Shown here: piece by piece, positions 10,212 to 22,166 of the stretch | How positions within the stretch are numbered: position 1 is the first letter of the stretch | Layout of the letters: every line of letters begins with the position of its first letter | NCBI GenBank assembly: GCA_028023455.1 | Contig: JAQFVV010006645.1 | Coordinates: 124,001 to 188,000, forward strand | Source of the DNA: Epiperipatus broadwayi | Lineage: Eukaryota > Onychophora > Udeonychophora > Euonychophora > Peripatidae | DNA: 64,000 nt | Direction of reading: 5' to 3' | The notes under the pieces: model-generated | What the model saw: the letters and a program-made list of their open reading frames with translations, nothing else | What the model was told of the DNA's origin: nothing | Databases searched by the model: none | Program-made: the position numbers and the translations under genes

Positions 10212-10713
10212 CTAAAATGCCTGAGCAACTTTGTGTAGGTGTTGTAGACATTGGTATATATATATGTCTGAAGATGTATTTGCATTCAGAAAAATGGACA
10301 TTCTTATGGTGGCAAAAATCTTTGTCTTGATTGCGTTTTGAATGAAGAGTGCTTCACTGATGTTCAGCGAAACACTTTCATTGATGAAAGTCTGCAGTGG
10401 ATAAATATAAGGGCAGGAATGCAACAGATGCTGGATTGTTTCATCCACTGTGGAGCATAATTGGCATTGATGGTTTAGTTTGCTGTAGCCTCTTTTCCAG
10501 ACTAGGAAATGGTTTGTAGGCAACGAGGAGAGATTTAGCTTGATGAGAAAGTCTATAAATTTGGGTTCGATACCAGTTTTTAAATTTCCTAATTAGTAAT
10601 TTGATGTTGATACCAAGTGTATTCTGGAGTGTGGTCTCATTTGGATATTTGATTTTGTAAGTCTGCCAATAGGTTTTTTTTTCCTTTATTATCAGAAAAT
10701 ATAACTTTTGCAC
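10212..10713 (-). pseudogene. LINE 3' fragment, reverse transcriptase C-terminal domain
   Basis: Two overlapping minus-strand frames (10713-10441 and 10523-10212) join into one C-terminal region with a frameshift around 10500. The downstream frame holds a zinc-binding motif of the type found after the reverse transcriptase in many non-LTR elements: CQLC, then TIQHLLHSC, a C-x2-C...H-x4-C arrangement. It begins TNHFLVWKRGYSK. The upstream frame is rich in Lys, Tyr and Trp, like the linker before that motif. No catalytic reverse transcriptase blocks are present, so this is a 5'-truncated, broken insertion. It belongs to a different family from the LINE at 33-37.5 kb. Confidence 0.7.
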
Positions 10714-11130
10714 GATAAATTTATGGTTTTAAGAAAAAAAAATCAATAATATAAAACTATTAAGATTAAAAATGGTGAAATTATGAAGGATATGCAATAA
10801 TAAATAAGTTAAAAAATAGCTGGATTTTCTAATTATAACTTGTGAATAAGTATCTCTCTCCTATTAGGAAACCAATATTTAAATCTTATAAATTTTAAAT
10901 CTGAGTAATAGGATTATTGAAATAAAATATCACCTCTGGTGGGAGATTATTCTGCAGAAAGGTAATTTAAAATAAAAGCTAAGTTAACTTTAATATCAGT
11001 TTAAGTTAGGTAAAGAAGAAAAATATTGACTTTTAATAATTATTAGATATTTTGTTGTTTTGAGGCTATTTACCATATCTTTTTTCAAACAGTTGGGTTC
11101 TGTACTCAGGCTAATAATGGAGTCTACAAA

Positions 11131-11386
11131 ACTCTTATTAATAAGTGTAATAAAAGAAAATATTTAAAATCTCTATCTGGAATATTCTTATCCCTAGACC
11201 AATTGGTTTTGAGCTTACGGCTTACCTCAGTGAGGAGCCAGAATATTCAGACACTACACCTATTGTCTGAATATTCTAGCTCTTCATTGAGGTGAGCCAT
11301 AAGCTTGAAACCAATTGGTCTGGGGATAAGAGTATTCCAGATAGAGATTTTAAATATTTTCTCTTACCGCACTTATTAATAAGAGC
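11131..11386. repeat. hairpin element with about 120-bp arms
   Basis: The left arm 11131-11255 mirrors 11268-11386. Paired landmarks are CTCTTATTAATAAGTG with CACTTATTAATAAGAG, ATCTCTATCTGGAATA with its complement, and ACCAATTGGTTT on both arms. The loop is about 12 bp and arm mismatches are few. No coding content. Confidence 0.85.
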
Positions 11387-12424
11387 TTGTTTGAGCTATT
11401 GATATGTTCTCTATATTGCATTTTTGTAAATACAAGATTTTTATAAAGTAATGTCATGCTATAATATGACTTGCTTTATTGATTATTATAACTATAATAT
11501 TCTTCAAAATTTTGTCTTATAAACTATTATCCTTGACCATAGTTACCCTCTACATCAGCGATCAGCAATCTAGGGAATGTATGCCAAGTGTGGCACATAG
11601 AACAATTATCAATGGCACTCTGAATTGAATTAGTAAAAAAAATATTTTAATTACAGCGCATGCGTTTGCGCCATCACCTACATTTTACATAGGCAACTCA
11701 CATATAAATAGAAACCATGATTCAATTTAATTTATTAATTATTTTGCACAATAAACATTCACTCAATCTATACTATTTTTAATGAAGATAAGAGCTAAGT
11801 GGGATGGAAATATTTTTCCTCTCAGGGATGATTAACTTTGCCTTGATTTATTTTTTGACGGTCAATTGATCTTTGATACTTTTGTACTCTACTGCGTGTT
11901 TACAGTAAATTTATATTTAGGCAGAATATTATATCAATTCATTTGAAAAACTTCGGTTCGTAATAATATATTTTATGTTTTGGAACATTTACTTGAAGAA
12001 AAAAAAGTTTATAATTAGCGATAATCGGCTTAATGCATGAATGAAGTTCGCAAATACGTGATATTCTCATTCAGATCTAAAAATCTTTTTTTTTCTTTAA
12101 ATGTCTATTGTGTAATTAAAACATATTTTTCATAGAAAATAATTTTAAATATTTATTGTTTTAAAGAAAAGAAGAATATATAAAAAACTTTCCAATTTTT
12201 TTTATATCACAAAAATGAGTTTCTTTGAAACATTTTTGGTGAATGCTAAAAAAATATTTGTTTTTATTTTGTTAAAGTTCATTAATCAGTTTTTTTAATT
12301 AAACTATTGAAAGTTAAAGGTGCTTTACCTATTCTGAATTACTATACATTAATTGACAGTTTTGTAAACAATACATATTTTTTTAAGCACCAAGAGGCTG
12401 AATTTTCTCCATGCCAAAGAAACT

Positions 12425-12540
12425 TTTAAGCATGTCTTGTCAAGCGTTCGTGGTCGAGAGCTCAGCTCAGCTGCCTTATAAGCAGTTGTCCGGGTTAGCA
12501 GGTTCACTTCCTGGCCGATGCTATGACACATAAAGAATGT
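12425..12540 (+). repeat. tRNA-derived SINE, family S2, copy 1
   Basis: It shares order and motifs with 53955-54075: TCAAGCGTT, a GAGAGCTCAG segment, CAGCTGCCTTATAAGCAGTT, a B-box-like AGGTTCACTTCCT, and the end GATGCTATGACACATA. The spacing fits a tRNA-like head of about 75 nt followed by a short conserved body. It sits inside the hAT-type element and is therefore younger than it. Confidence 0.65.
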
Positions 12541-12704
12541 TACTTTTCACATACGATCCTATGTATTTTAAAATATTTAATGACCAATGTTATAAAATTC
12601 GGTTATAATGGGCTTCAAAAGTATATAATATATAATTTTGAAGCTTATTATAACTAAACCAGTTTTTACACTATATATAATAAAATTGGTAAAATTATGT
12701 TGGC

Positions 12705-12985
12705 ACGCAGAATAACATTTAAACCACTAAACATCACATGCTCACCATTCTTTATGCTTACATAAGCTGTATACACAGATCCTAAGATCTCTGCGCAGTA
12801 CTCTCGGATCCAAGGTTCCTCACTGATGAAAGCCACAGGCTATAAACTAGTATGGGGATATTGGATAAGTAGGCACTAGATAGGGATTTTTATGCAAGAA
12901 CCTTCTCGCATCCATTGATTACTCTGGCTTGCAGTGAGTGGCACTACTATATGGAGAGTTTAGCCTCTGTGTAATAACATTGAAA
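12705..12985 (+). repeat. family R4 copy, longest version
   Basis: It contains the head (AACATCACATGCTCACCATT, CATAAGCTG), the body (CTCGGATCCAAGGTTCC, GGGGATATTGGATAAGTAGG) and the end (GATTACTCTGGCTTGCA, TATGGAGAGTTTAGCCTCTG). It lies within the hAT-type element. Together with the two 9 kb copies it defines a repeat of about 280 bp. Confidence 0.75.
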
Positions 12986-13584
12986 CATAGATTCGGCATG
13001 ACACAACTAAAAGGTTATCGACCGACCCCTGTTCTAAATTATAATAATTGAATTAATTACTGCTTGGGAGTTCATGCAAAATTCTAGAACTGAAATATCA
13101 GAACTGAGCCGCAATCCAAGAATCTTGAGCTCTCAAATCTTAATAGTTATTGTGTTTGTCTTGATCAGACAACAATATATATATATGCAGCCGTCAATAA
13201 AAATAATTTGAAAATAAAAACATTATATAATTCGTGAAAGTATTGGCCTTGCCGCTTATTCTTTTAATGTAAATTAAAAGAAATTAAAATTTGGCCTTAA
13301 ATAAGTTAAGATCAAATGCTGCTTTTTAAAATTAAACAAAATATATAAAGTGTTTTTTGTTTGTTTATTGTTTTGTTTTCTTACAGTTTACGTTTCACTG
13401 GACAGAAACCACGCACTAAGTTATATAATTAATGATTTTTAATTTACCTGTAGTATTTAATTGTACCGAATTTTTAAAATAAAAATTCTACAAATAACTT
13501 TTCAATTTTAAAGTTACATGACTAAGTAATTAAAATATATATAGTATATACAAGTTAAAATTTACAATTATCCGTTTAAGAACT

Positions 13585-13632
13585 GAAACACGCAGGCTTA
13601 TTATATACCTGTGTCTATATATGTAATATGGG
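13585..13632 (-). repeat. tail fragment of the tRNA-related foldback family
   Basis: CAGGCTTATTATATACCTGT followed by GTCTATATATGTAATAT is the reverse complement of the tail that follows the foldback at 4651-5200. The hairpin part itself is absent, so this is a truncated minus-strand copy. Confidence 0.6.
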
Positions 13633-14162
13633 AAAAGTTATCAAATTATATAATTATTTGAATAATAAGCTAATCGACAAATCGGTGTACTTCAATCTTT
13701 TCAATATAGAAATTAATAATAAGTCAAAATTTATTTTATTTATTTTTTAAAATTGACTGACCTCTAGTGCCAATAAAATAAACTTTTTTATTTGCGATAA
13801 TAATTTTGCGTTCACGTTTATCGGAAGAGTTCACAACGAATAAAAGAATGTCTTACAAATGTGAGGGTTTAATTGCAAATAATCCATAAAAAGTGCACAA
13901 CAAAGAGTATAACTAGATAGTAGTTCATCAAAGTCAACATACTATTGCTAATATATATATAATTGTTTTCTTTCTATATTCATTTTTTTTTTGTCTTCAG
14001 TCATTTAAAAATCTGTTGGGGATCAATTATTAAAAGTCTTTCATGACATCAATTATGATACGCACTGACTGACAGCGGGATTGTCCTTTTGCGCAATTAA
14101 CATTTCTGTACTTCAATTTCATGCACATCAATTCTATTTCTTTTTTTTTTCATTTTGTATTT

Positions 14163-14425
14163 CACACGACCCACCACTCTCAGTGCCATCTCATATTGCT
14201 GACCTACTTGATCACATACATGTTGAAAAGATAAATAATCACCAATATACCATTTCATGCTAAACCAGCAATCATCAGTTGGTGATTATTTATCTTTTCA
14301 ACATGTATGTGATCAAGTAGGTCAGCAATATGAGATGGCACTGAAGAGTGGTGAGTCATGTGAAAGTCTGAGTTCGAATCCCGCATATATTACATATATA
14401 AATGCAGGTTTAAGCCTGTACAATG
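14163..14425 (+). repeat. tRNA-related foldback, copy 2, with intact B-box-like motif
   Basis: The arms 14163-14242 and 14281-14362 are nearly perfect reverse complements (CACCACTCTCAGTGCCATCT on the left, AGATGGCACTGAAGAGTGGTG on the right half). The short centre contains GCTAAACCAGCAATCATCAG. After the right arm comes GTCTGAGTTCGAATCCCGC, which matches the pol III B-box consensus GGTTCGANNCC at most positions, then the ATTACATATATA tail. This copy best supports a tRNA ancestry for the family. The left arm stops short of the B box, so the two halves are unequal. Confidence 0.8.
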
Positions 14426-14652
14426 TATTAATTTCATTTTGTATGTAAGTTCTTGGTATTGAGAAAATTATAATAGGAGCATGTTAAATAGAAGAGTAGT
14501 TTTTATTTATAATATTTGCATAAAGAAACACAAACAAGTGAAAGGAGTTTTAACTAAGAAATCTTAAAATGAAATCTCACCCATTCTGATTAAATCGCAG
14601 TGAGTTTGTCTTTGATATATCATGATTATGGCTCTTACCTATTTTTTTGAAA

Positions 14653-15299
14653 TGTCTTCGCCCCTAAGTTTTTCAGAGTTTAGAACAGAACGTACAATCC
14701 GATATATAAACACAAACGAGGACAAGAAATTTAAATAAATATATGGAACTTGGCTATACGGCTAAAATCAATTATTAAACAGTTGTGACGCAAATAACTC
14801 TAACAGTTTGATACACTATCTAACTTCTGGTAAACAAAACTGTAACAAATGCGCAATGTTTTTCCACTCGCATTTTTTATATCCCACTGAGTTCTTTTGT
14901 TGAAGTCTTATCTACTACATCTCTCCAAATTCTTTATCGCATGTTTTTCAAAACCCTGTTTTTGATTGTTCTTAACTTTTAATCTCCGCTGCTTTGTTTG
15001 GAATTATAATTATCTCTATTATAATTATTTAACTTTAATAAGTTATTTTTATCTTAAATAAAAATAAATCTCCGCATCTTGTTTGTAATTATAATTATTT
15101 CCATTATAATTATTTAACTTTAATTAGTTTTTTTTATCTTTAATAAAAATAAATCTCTGCAGTTTTGTTAGGAATTATAATTATTTCCATTATAATTTTT
15201 TGACTTTCAATGTAATTTTCAAATAAAATAAGAGAAAATTTCTGGAGTAAATTGTCTCTTGTAACTTCTCTATTTATTTCTCAACAAACGAATACTACA
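14653..15299 (-). repeat. 3' LTR (left copy), with three internal ~80-bp units
   Basis: It aligns with 16992-17562 along its length, for example CCCCTAAGTTTTTCAGAG near one end and TCTCAACAAACGAATAC near the other. A unit containing ATTATAATTATTTAACTTTA and AATAAAAATAAATCTC occurs about three times here (from about 14990) but twice in the other LTR, which accounts for most of the 76-bp length difference. LTR divergence is moderate, so the insertion is not recent. Confidence 0.85.
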
Positions 15300-15320
15300 C
15301 TTCCTGCCTCGCTCCAGAAG

Positions 15321-16121
15321 TTAGAGTTTATTTATGTTACACATACTCATCCATTCTGTGCGGTTTTCTTTTATCCCGTACAGATCTGGGCATTCGATAT
15401 AATCTTGAAATTTGTGTAAACTCTTCTTTTTCCTCACTGCCCTGAGTGCTTTTTTCTCCTGCTTGGAGAAACTCTGGGTTCCCTTTTGCTCTTTGGTTTT
15501 TGTCTCTGGCAGCTCACTGTCTAAAGATTGCCATTCTAAAAAATCTTCGAAAGTGTCCATTTCATTTTCACTTTCGGCCAACTTTTCTTGTACTTCCATT
15601 TCATATTGCTGCCAAATTTCTACCTGTTCAGATAATTCTGACATTGCGAGTTTACTTTTTAAATCTTCATTCGATCTTTCAAAACTCTGACATTCTCAAC
15701 GTTTGCTTTGTAATTTTCCACTAAGTTCTGAATTTTGTTGTTCAAGTTCTTCTTTTAATTTATTTAATTTATAAGCATCCAATTTTAATTTATGCACTTC
15801 TTTTGATAGTTCTTTAGTCATCTTTTCATATTGTTGACTAGAAATGCTCATATTGGTTATGCTACATTCTAATTCTGTTACTTCTTGTCTAGAAGCCTTC
15901 AATCTTCCTTGAAATTCTTCCAGTTCATTTTATAATTCAGAATTATAACTTTTCAGTTCTTGGAACTGCAAGTTGAATTGTAGCTCAGATTGCATCTTTT
16001 TCTGAAGCATGATAGCTAATTCTTGGTTCCTTGACTCCAATTCTTGTAGTTTAGTGATCTCTCTTTGTCCTTGCAAGATGGTCCTATCTCTCACAGCAAT
16101 TCTGCCCCTTAGTTGATACAT
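15321..16121 (-). pseudogene. coiled-coil reading frame replacing pol in the LTR element
   Basis: Three frames (16121-15930, 15902-15696, 15644-15321) are in one register and separated by single stop codons (TAA at 15930-15932, TGA at 15696-15698). The first 200 residues are heptad-like and rich in Glu, Gln, Leu and Lys (QREITKLQELESRNQELA, KELSKEVHKLKLDAYKLNKL). The last part is acidic (ENEMDTFEDFLEW) and then basic (KQEKKALRAVRKKKSLHKF). Total is about 265 codons. It lies between the Gag zinc knuckles and the 3' LTR, where pol is expected. I do not recognise a family. It could be a Gag C-terminal extension, a long assembly domain, or a captured host coiled-coil sequence. Confidence 0.65.
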
Positions 16122-16136
16122 AGTTAATGGTATACA

Positions 16137-16895
16137 TTATACCATCTGAGCTTGGATTACATTTTGTTTGTCATGGTTTTTGCATACAGCTGCTAAATGC
16201 CCTTTAAATCCACTGTTAAAACAGTTTGCTTTCCTCCATTTGTAATTCTTAGGTATATGGCCAATTTTACCACAGCAGAAACATTTCACTGATAACATGG
16301 TCTCTCTCTTTATATTTTGATTCTTCAGCTGCTGCCTTTGATCTATTTTATAAACTGGCATGTTGCTGGTCTCTTCTGAATTGTTTCTAAATGCTAGGGC
16401 TTGCTCAATTACTGCTTCATATGCTCTTCTTTTTTAATAGCCACTTTATATGATAAGTCATTTTCCATTAACAATATCTGTCACAATCTTTCATCGTACA
16501 TTTCCCACAATAACTGATCCAGCAAAACTTGTTCTAAAAATTTTGCCAACTGTTTTAATACTATATCATAATCTTTATTTTTTTTTCCTTCCTGTCTTGT
16601 TTTCTATTTCTAAAAGTTAATTTAGCTACATGTCTAGATGGCCTCAGGCTAAATTAGTCCGTTAATTTTTTAACTATATCTTCAAACTGTACTCCATCGG
16701 TTATTGGTCCTTCCCATAATTTATTCACAATTTCTATGACTTTATGTTCTGCAAACATAACAGTGTGGCCACTTTTTTTTCATTATCTTTTATCCCATTT
16801 AACTTGAAAAAATTTTCCAATTGCCTAATATAGAGAGGCCATTCCTTGGCATTTTCAATACTAAATTTGGGAATACTGCTTTGTCCTAATGACAT
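16137..16895 (-). pseudogene. Gag-like protein of the LTR element, disrupted
   Basis: An ATG at 16895 starts SLGQSSIPKFSIENAKEWPL, continuing with a LENFFKLNGI segment; this is the usual opening of Ty3/gypsy-type Gag (a substrate-like P-x-F-S start and a helix with FF-x-x-N). Further on are LLDQLLWEMYDERL and ENDLSYKVA, matching the capsid C-terminal layout. Near the end are two degenerate zinc knuckles: CFCCGKIGHIPKNY, in which the last Cys is Tyr, and CFNSGFKGHLAAVC, in which the second Cys is Ser. Stops and frame changes occur near 16720, 16650, 16480 and 16436. The coiled-coil region continues in frame after the stop at 16137-16139. Confidence 0.75.
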
Positions 16896-16991
16896 TTTAC
16901 TTGTTTCAAAATGTATCGGTTGACTTTCTCATCTGGCCTATTCTTTCAAGCTTTACTAGGTTCAAGAATTTTGACTGCACCAATCTTGTAA

Positions 16992-17562
16992 TGTCTCCAC
17001 CCCTAAGTTTTTCAGAGGGGTAGAACAGAAAATACAATCTGATATATAAACACAAATGAGGGCAAGAAATTTAGATAAATATATAACTTGGCTACATGGC
17101 TAAAAACAATTATTAAACAGTTGTGACACAAATAGTTCTAACAGCTTGATACACATATTCAACTTCTTCTAATAAACAAAACTGTAACAAGTGCACAATG
17201 TTTTTCCACTTGCAGTTTTTATATCCCACTGTGTTCTTTTGTTTAAGTCTTATCTACTACATCTCTTCAAATTCTTTATCACATGTTTTCCAAAACCCTG
17301 TTTTTGATTGTTCTTAACTTTTAATCTCTGCAGCTTTGTATGTAATTATAATTATTTTCATTATAATTATTTAACTTTAATTAGTTGCTTTTATCTTTAA
17401 TAAAAATAATTCTCCGCAGTTTTGTTTGGAATAATAATTATTTCCATTATAATTTTTATGACTTTACATTAGTTATTTTTATCTTCAAATAAAATAAAAA
17501 ACTTCTGAAGTAAATTGTCTCTTGTAACTTCCCTATTTGTTTCTCAACAAACGAATACAACA
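16992..17562 (-). repeat. 5' LTR (right copy)
   Basis: This is the upstream LTR for the minus-strand element. It ends at 16992 (AGACA on the minus strand) and is followed by TTACAAGATTGGTGCAGTC, the expected place of a primer-binding site. I could not assign a tRNA to it. It carries two copies of the internal AT-rich unit. Confidence 0.85.
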
Positions 17563-18419
17563 TTTTATAGTAACTCTTTTAAAGTTATGATCTCTGCTGA
17601 TTATACCTCCCTAAGATATTTAATTCTCATCAATATAATTTTATAACAGAACTGGGCTCTGCCTTTTTCATAATAAGGCTACTACTTTTCATTTGTTTCA
17701 TATGCCCAGTCTAATGAAAATGCACTTTTACAATTTTATATTCAACATTCAGGATGATGAAAATCATAATTACTAATTTTCCACTTATGCTATCATATTT
17801 TTTAAAATATAATATTGGATATCATCTCAAAATAGAAGCTATCAAGTGCCTTGTTGTTACACCATAAAAATATATATTTTACTCATGCAATTAATTTGTC
17901 AGAATATTAGCTCTAATATAGCTTAATAAATTATATCAAGATATTAAAACAATATTTTAACTTGTTAAATGCTGTTGCAAAACAAAGCTATGTTTCAAAT
18001 TTGAAATCTAATATTTATTTTTTAAACTGATCGATTTGCCTTCTACTTTGTCTGCTAAAGCATCTAATTATTTTATCTATTAGTTACGAAGTTTTTTTAT
18101 ATGTTACATTCACAATATTAAGAATATCTTCTTTAAAAGTACTATTATAGCTTAATCATCAAAATACAATAAATCTAGAAACTAAGTAGATAAAGCTGTT
18201 ATTTAATCTTTAGTCATTTCAATATACTTTGCATACCTACTTCATGAAGCAGCTTATAGATTACTTTAAAAATCCCTGTCACTAAAATAAAAGAGTGCTA
18301 AATTTTATTCAGTTGCATAATATAAATAAAGTTTCATAAATTATCAGCTAATTTTATATGTATCTATATACCCACTTAACTGTATTGTGTATGTATAGTT
18401 AAAAAAATATCAAATCATC
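17563..18419. other. AT-rich sequence without recognisable features
   Basis: No long frame, inverted repeat or tandem array is visible between the LTR element and the LINE tail. Confidence 0.5.
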
Positions 18420-18424
18420 CTCCA

Positions 18425-18745
18425 ATGTGATGTGATGAGATGTGATATGGCTACTCCTTTATCAAATTCAGTAATCTCTCAGCCAATATGTCCAAAAAGA
18501 AACATGTTAGCCACCTTTTCATTCCCCATCCTACGTTTTTCACATATTCTTCTCTATCCTGCTCTATCCCATTTCCACAACAGCATCTTTGCCACTCCAT
18601 GGCCTTTGGATCTATATCTCCCTTGTCTTTTTATAACCCCAGCATAAAGACCAATAGCTCACTTTCTATATAATAACTTTGTCTATATTTATTCTCTTAC
18701 AATTTCATTATTTGCACCCTTTCTGCTTGTAAGCATTTATCTGAT
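18425..18745 (-). mobile_element. LINE 3' tail, extra truncated copy
   Basis: It repeats the tail of the neighbouring LINE at 18755: the plus strand shows CTCAGCCAATATGTCC, ACATGTTAGCCACCTTTTC and CCCTTTCTGCTTGTAAGCAT in the same order as the second copy (CTCAGCCACTATGTCC, ACATGTTAACAACC, CCCTTTCTGCTTGTAAGCAT). It breaks off at about 18745. It is therefore a 5'-truncated minus-strand copy directly next to a longer one. Confidence 0.7.
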
Positions 18746-18754
18746 GGAATGATG

Positions 18755-20108
<1,354 letters not shown>

Positions 20109-21983
20109 TATATATTCTGACCTATCGATTGTATTCCCAACAACACATCATGCAGTCACGTTGGACGAGCAAAATTTAACCTTCTATTGGTTGAATCTGA
20201 TGCCCTTACTAGCACATCTCTCACCCCTAAAGTTGGCGCACCATAATCTGACCTTACCCTCATGCATCCTCACTTCAGAAAAGTATATGATATAAAATAA
20301 AATGGGTTTTATCTCAGTTAATAATTAATAACTAAAATATTCAGCATTAAAATCAAAATATTTCACTAGCTCAAATTTAAAATACAAATAAGGTTCAGGT
20401 TATAAAAATAAATTAAATAAATATTTAATATTTTCATGAGACTTGAAGTGAAAATACAGGTGACAAGATAGATTACATTGAGCAAATATCCCACAGGATA
20501 CTACCTCAATGGCATAAGAACACTATCCCCCCTTTATTACTATTTCAAATAACAAACTCATAGTATTCTTACGACTTTAATAACTTCTACTCACTAAGAT
20601 TAAACTAATAATTAAGTCTTAATCTTCTATTTGTAATAATCTAGCTCAATAAAATAATCTCAGGTTCATAAAGTTTATTCTAAGTTAATAAAAATACAGT
20701 AGTAAAATATGAGAAGGGATTTTATGTCATAATCTACTACACTGAAACTAATAATAATAAATAAAAGTAATAATATTCTTCATTGTTTAACTAATTCTGT
20801 ATATCTTTTCTTTTTACTATAATTTTATTACCATAATAAAATAATAAAATAATTTTATATAATCTTTACCTTCATGTAATGATATAATAAATACGTGGTA
20901 GCATTTTAATAATCTGACAAACAAAATATGTGTGGCAACTGATAGCATATAATTTAATATAATATTGTAATAACTGATTTATGACCAATAAAATAATGTA
21001 AGATTATGATTATTTAATTATAATGAATACCAATAAAATATTTAAAATTCTTAAAATAATTCTCTATTTATCTTTTGTGCAAAATTATATATTTGTTTCA
21101 GTTATTATGCATATATCATGATTTCATGCAGCGATGTGGAGAAATAAATAACTCGGACACAAAATTTTTGAAATAACAAAATTTAACAAAGTTTATTACT
21201 AACAACAAATAAATAAACAATTTATTTACACTATTTACAGTGGATATCCTTAACTTTTTTACTTTACAGTTTGATCTACCGGGTTAAAAAAAAAATTATA
21301 TTTCAATTACATCTTTATTTAGATTTAGGACAAAATTTTAAAAAAATGTTACTATTTGGTTTCTCATTATGGTTAACTTATTACAAATATATTTATCTAC
21401 TTTATTAGCAACAGCATTTTATCCTTAATATTATTAAACTATCTTATTTTAAAAAATTCATACTTAGAAAACATTCCATAGAAAACAAAATTTTATAATG
21501 AGTATGGACTTCTCAAAATATAAAAAAAAATTTCATCTTGCAAAGTCAAAGATGTTACACAAAATATTATCCAAAATTCAGTACTAGATTTTAGTATTTA
21601 TCACACAATGTTTACTAATCATAATATATTCTTCTTTAAGCCTTACTTTAGTATGATATAAGTGTAATCATCAATACATGTCTGTTAATCAATAAACAAA
21701 AAATATACTATGCATATTGTTTACATAATTTACTTTGTACTATTGTATTTTAAAAATATGCAATACTTATTTTCTCTTAAAAAAAATAATACTAAAGCAT
21801 TTAAAATTATTATCACTTTAAAGAAAATATCTTTGTTTAGATACTTTATTTTAAAAAAATTTATATTTCATTTCCGAAATAAAATTCAAAATATATTCTA
21901 TGATTCTTTTCTTTCCTTAGGATACTTTGGATCTTCAATTTTAAGTTATAACGTCCTATTCCTTCTAAGCAAATAAACCAATC

Positions 21984-22166
21984 TTATACAAAACGATAGC
22001 ATAACCTAAGTTCTAAATTATTTATCATTTCTCTTAAACCTATCTTACTAAATGATGCAGTTACATGAAATAAAGATAGCGAAAACAGATGCATAGGATT
22101 AAGGAAGAAAGCTAGAGTATTACAATATATCTCAAAATCATGGTACTGTGCGAAGAGGTATGGCAT
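21984..22166 (-). pseudogene. decayed coding-like segment, left palindrome arm
   Basis: A 60-codon minus-strand frame ending in YRFV and a stop. The mirrored place in the right arm (about 28060-28235, plus strand) encodes a related peptide through frameshifts: NPMHLFSLSLF here against DPMHLSSLSLF there, and NNLELRLCYR here against NKIELKICYR there, with some differences at third codon positions (CTT/CTG, TGC/TGT). This could be the remnant of a gene present in both arms and reading outward from the centre. I do not recognise the protein, and the right copy has stops. Confidence 0.25.

Larger units (their letters stand above)
11556..13031. mobile_element. hAT-type non-autonomous element, 1.48 kb
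   Basis: The left end starts CAGCGATCAGCAATCT and the right end stops in GACCGACCCCTG. Read inward, both follow the CAGNGNTCGGC-like termini typical of hAT elements. An 8-bp target duplication fits at 6 of 8 positions: CTCTACAT (11548-11555) and TTCTAAAT (13032-13039). No transposase frame survives. A tRNA-related SINE (12425-12540) and an R4 repeat (12705-12985) are nested inside, so the original element was shorter. Family assignment rests on termini and duplication length only. Confidence 0.65.
14653..17562 (-). mobile_element. LTR retrotransposon lacking pol (non-autonomous)
   Basis: Two long direct repeats, 14653-15299 and 16992-17562, bound a 1.7 kb interior. Read on the minus strand each begins TGTAGTATTCG or TGTTGTATTCG and ends in AGACA, the TG...CA form of LTRs. 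A purine-rich GAGGCAGGAAG lies just before the 3' LTR as a polypurine tract. The interior encodes a broken Gag (16895-16137) followed in the same frame family by a coiled-coil region. No protease, reverse transcriptase, RNase H or integrase motif is visible, and there is no room for them. No clear target duplication was found (GAAA on the left, TTTT on the right). Gypsy-like affinity is inferred from the Gag layout. Confidence 0.85.

Noticed and set aside
14353-14390. Possible tRNA gene because of GTTCGAATCC
   Set aside because: Only the B-box region fits; there is no acceptor stem or cloverleaf, and the motif is part of a repeated foldback family.
15412-15724. Two plus-strand frames of 92 codons
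   Set aside because: They lie antisense to the coiled-coil frame of the LTR element and have low-complexity Ser/Phe-rich composition.
21710-21976. 88-codon plus-strand frame in the left palindrome arm
   Set aside because: Lys, Ile, Phe and Leu dominate, as expected from AT-rich DNA; I saw no matching frame at the mirrored place in the right arm.
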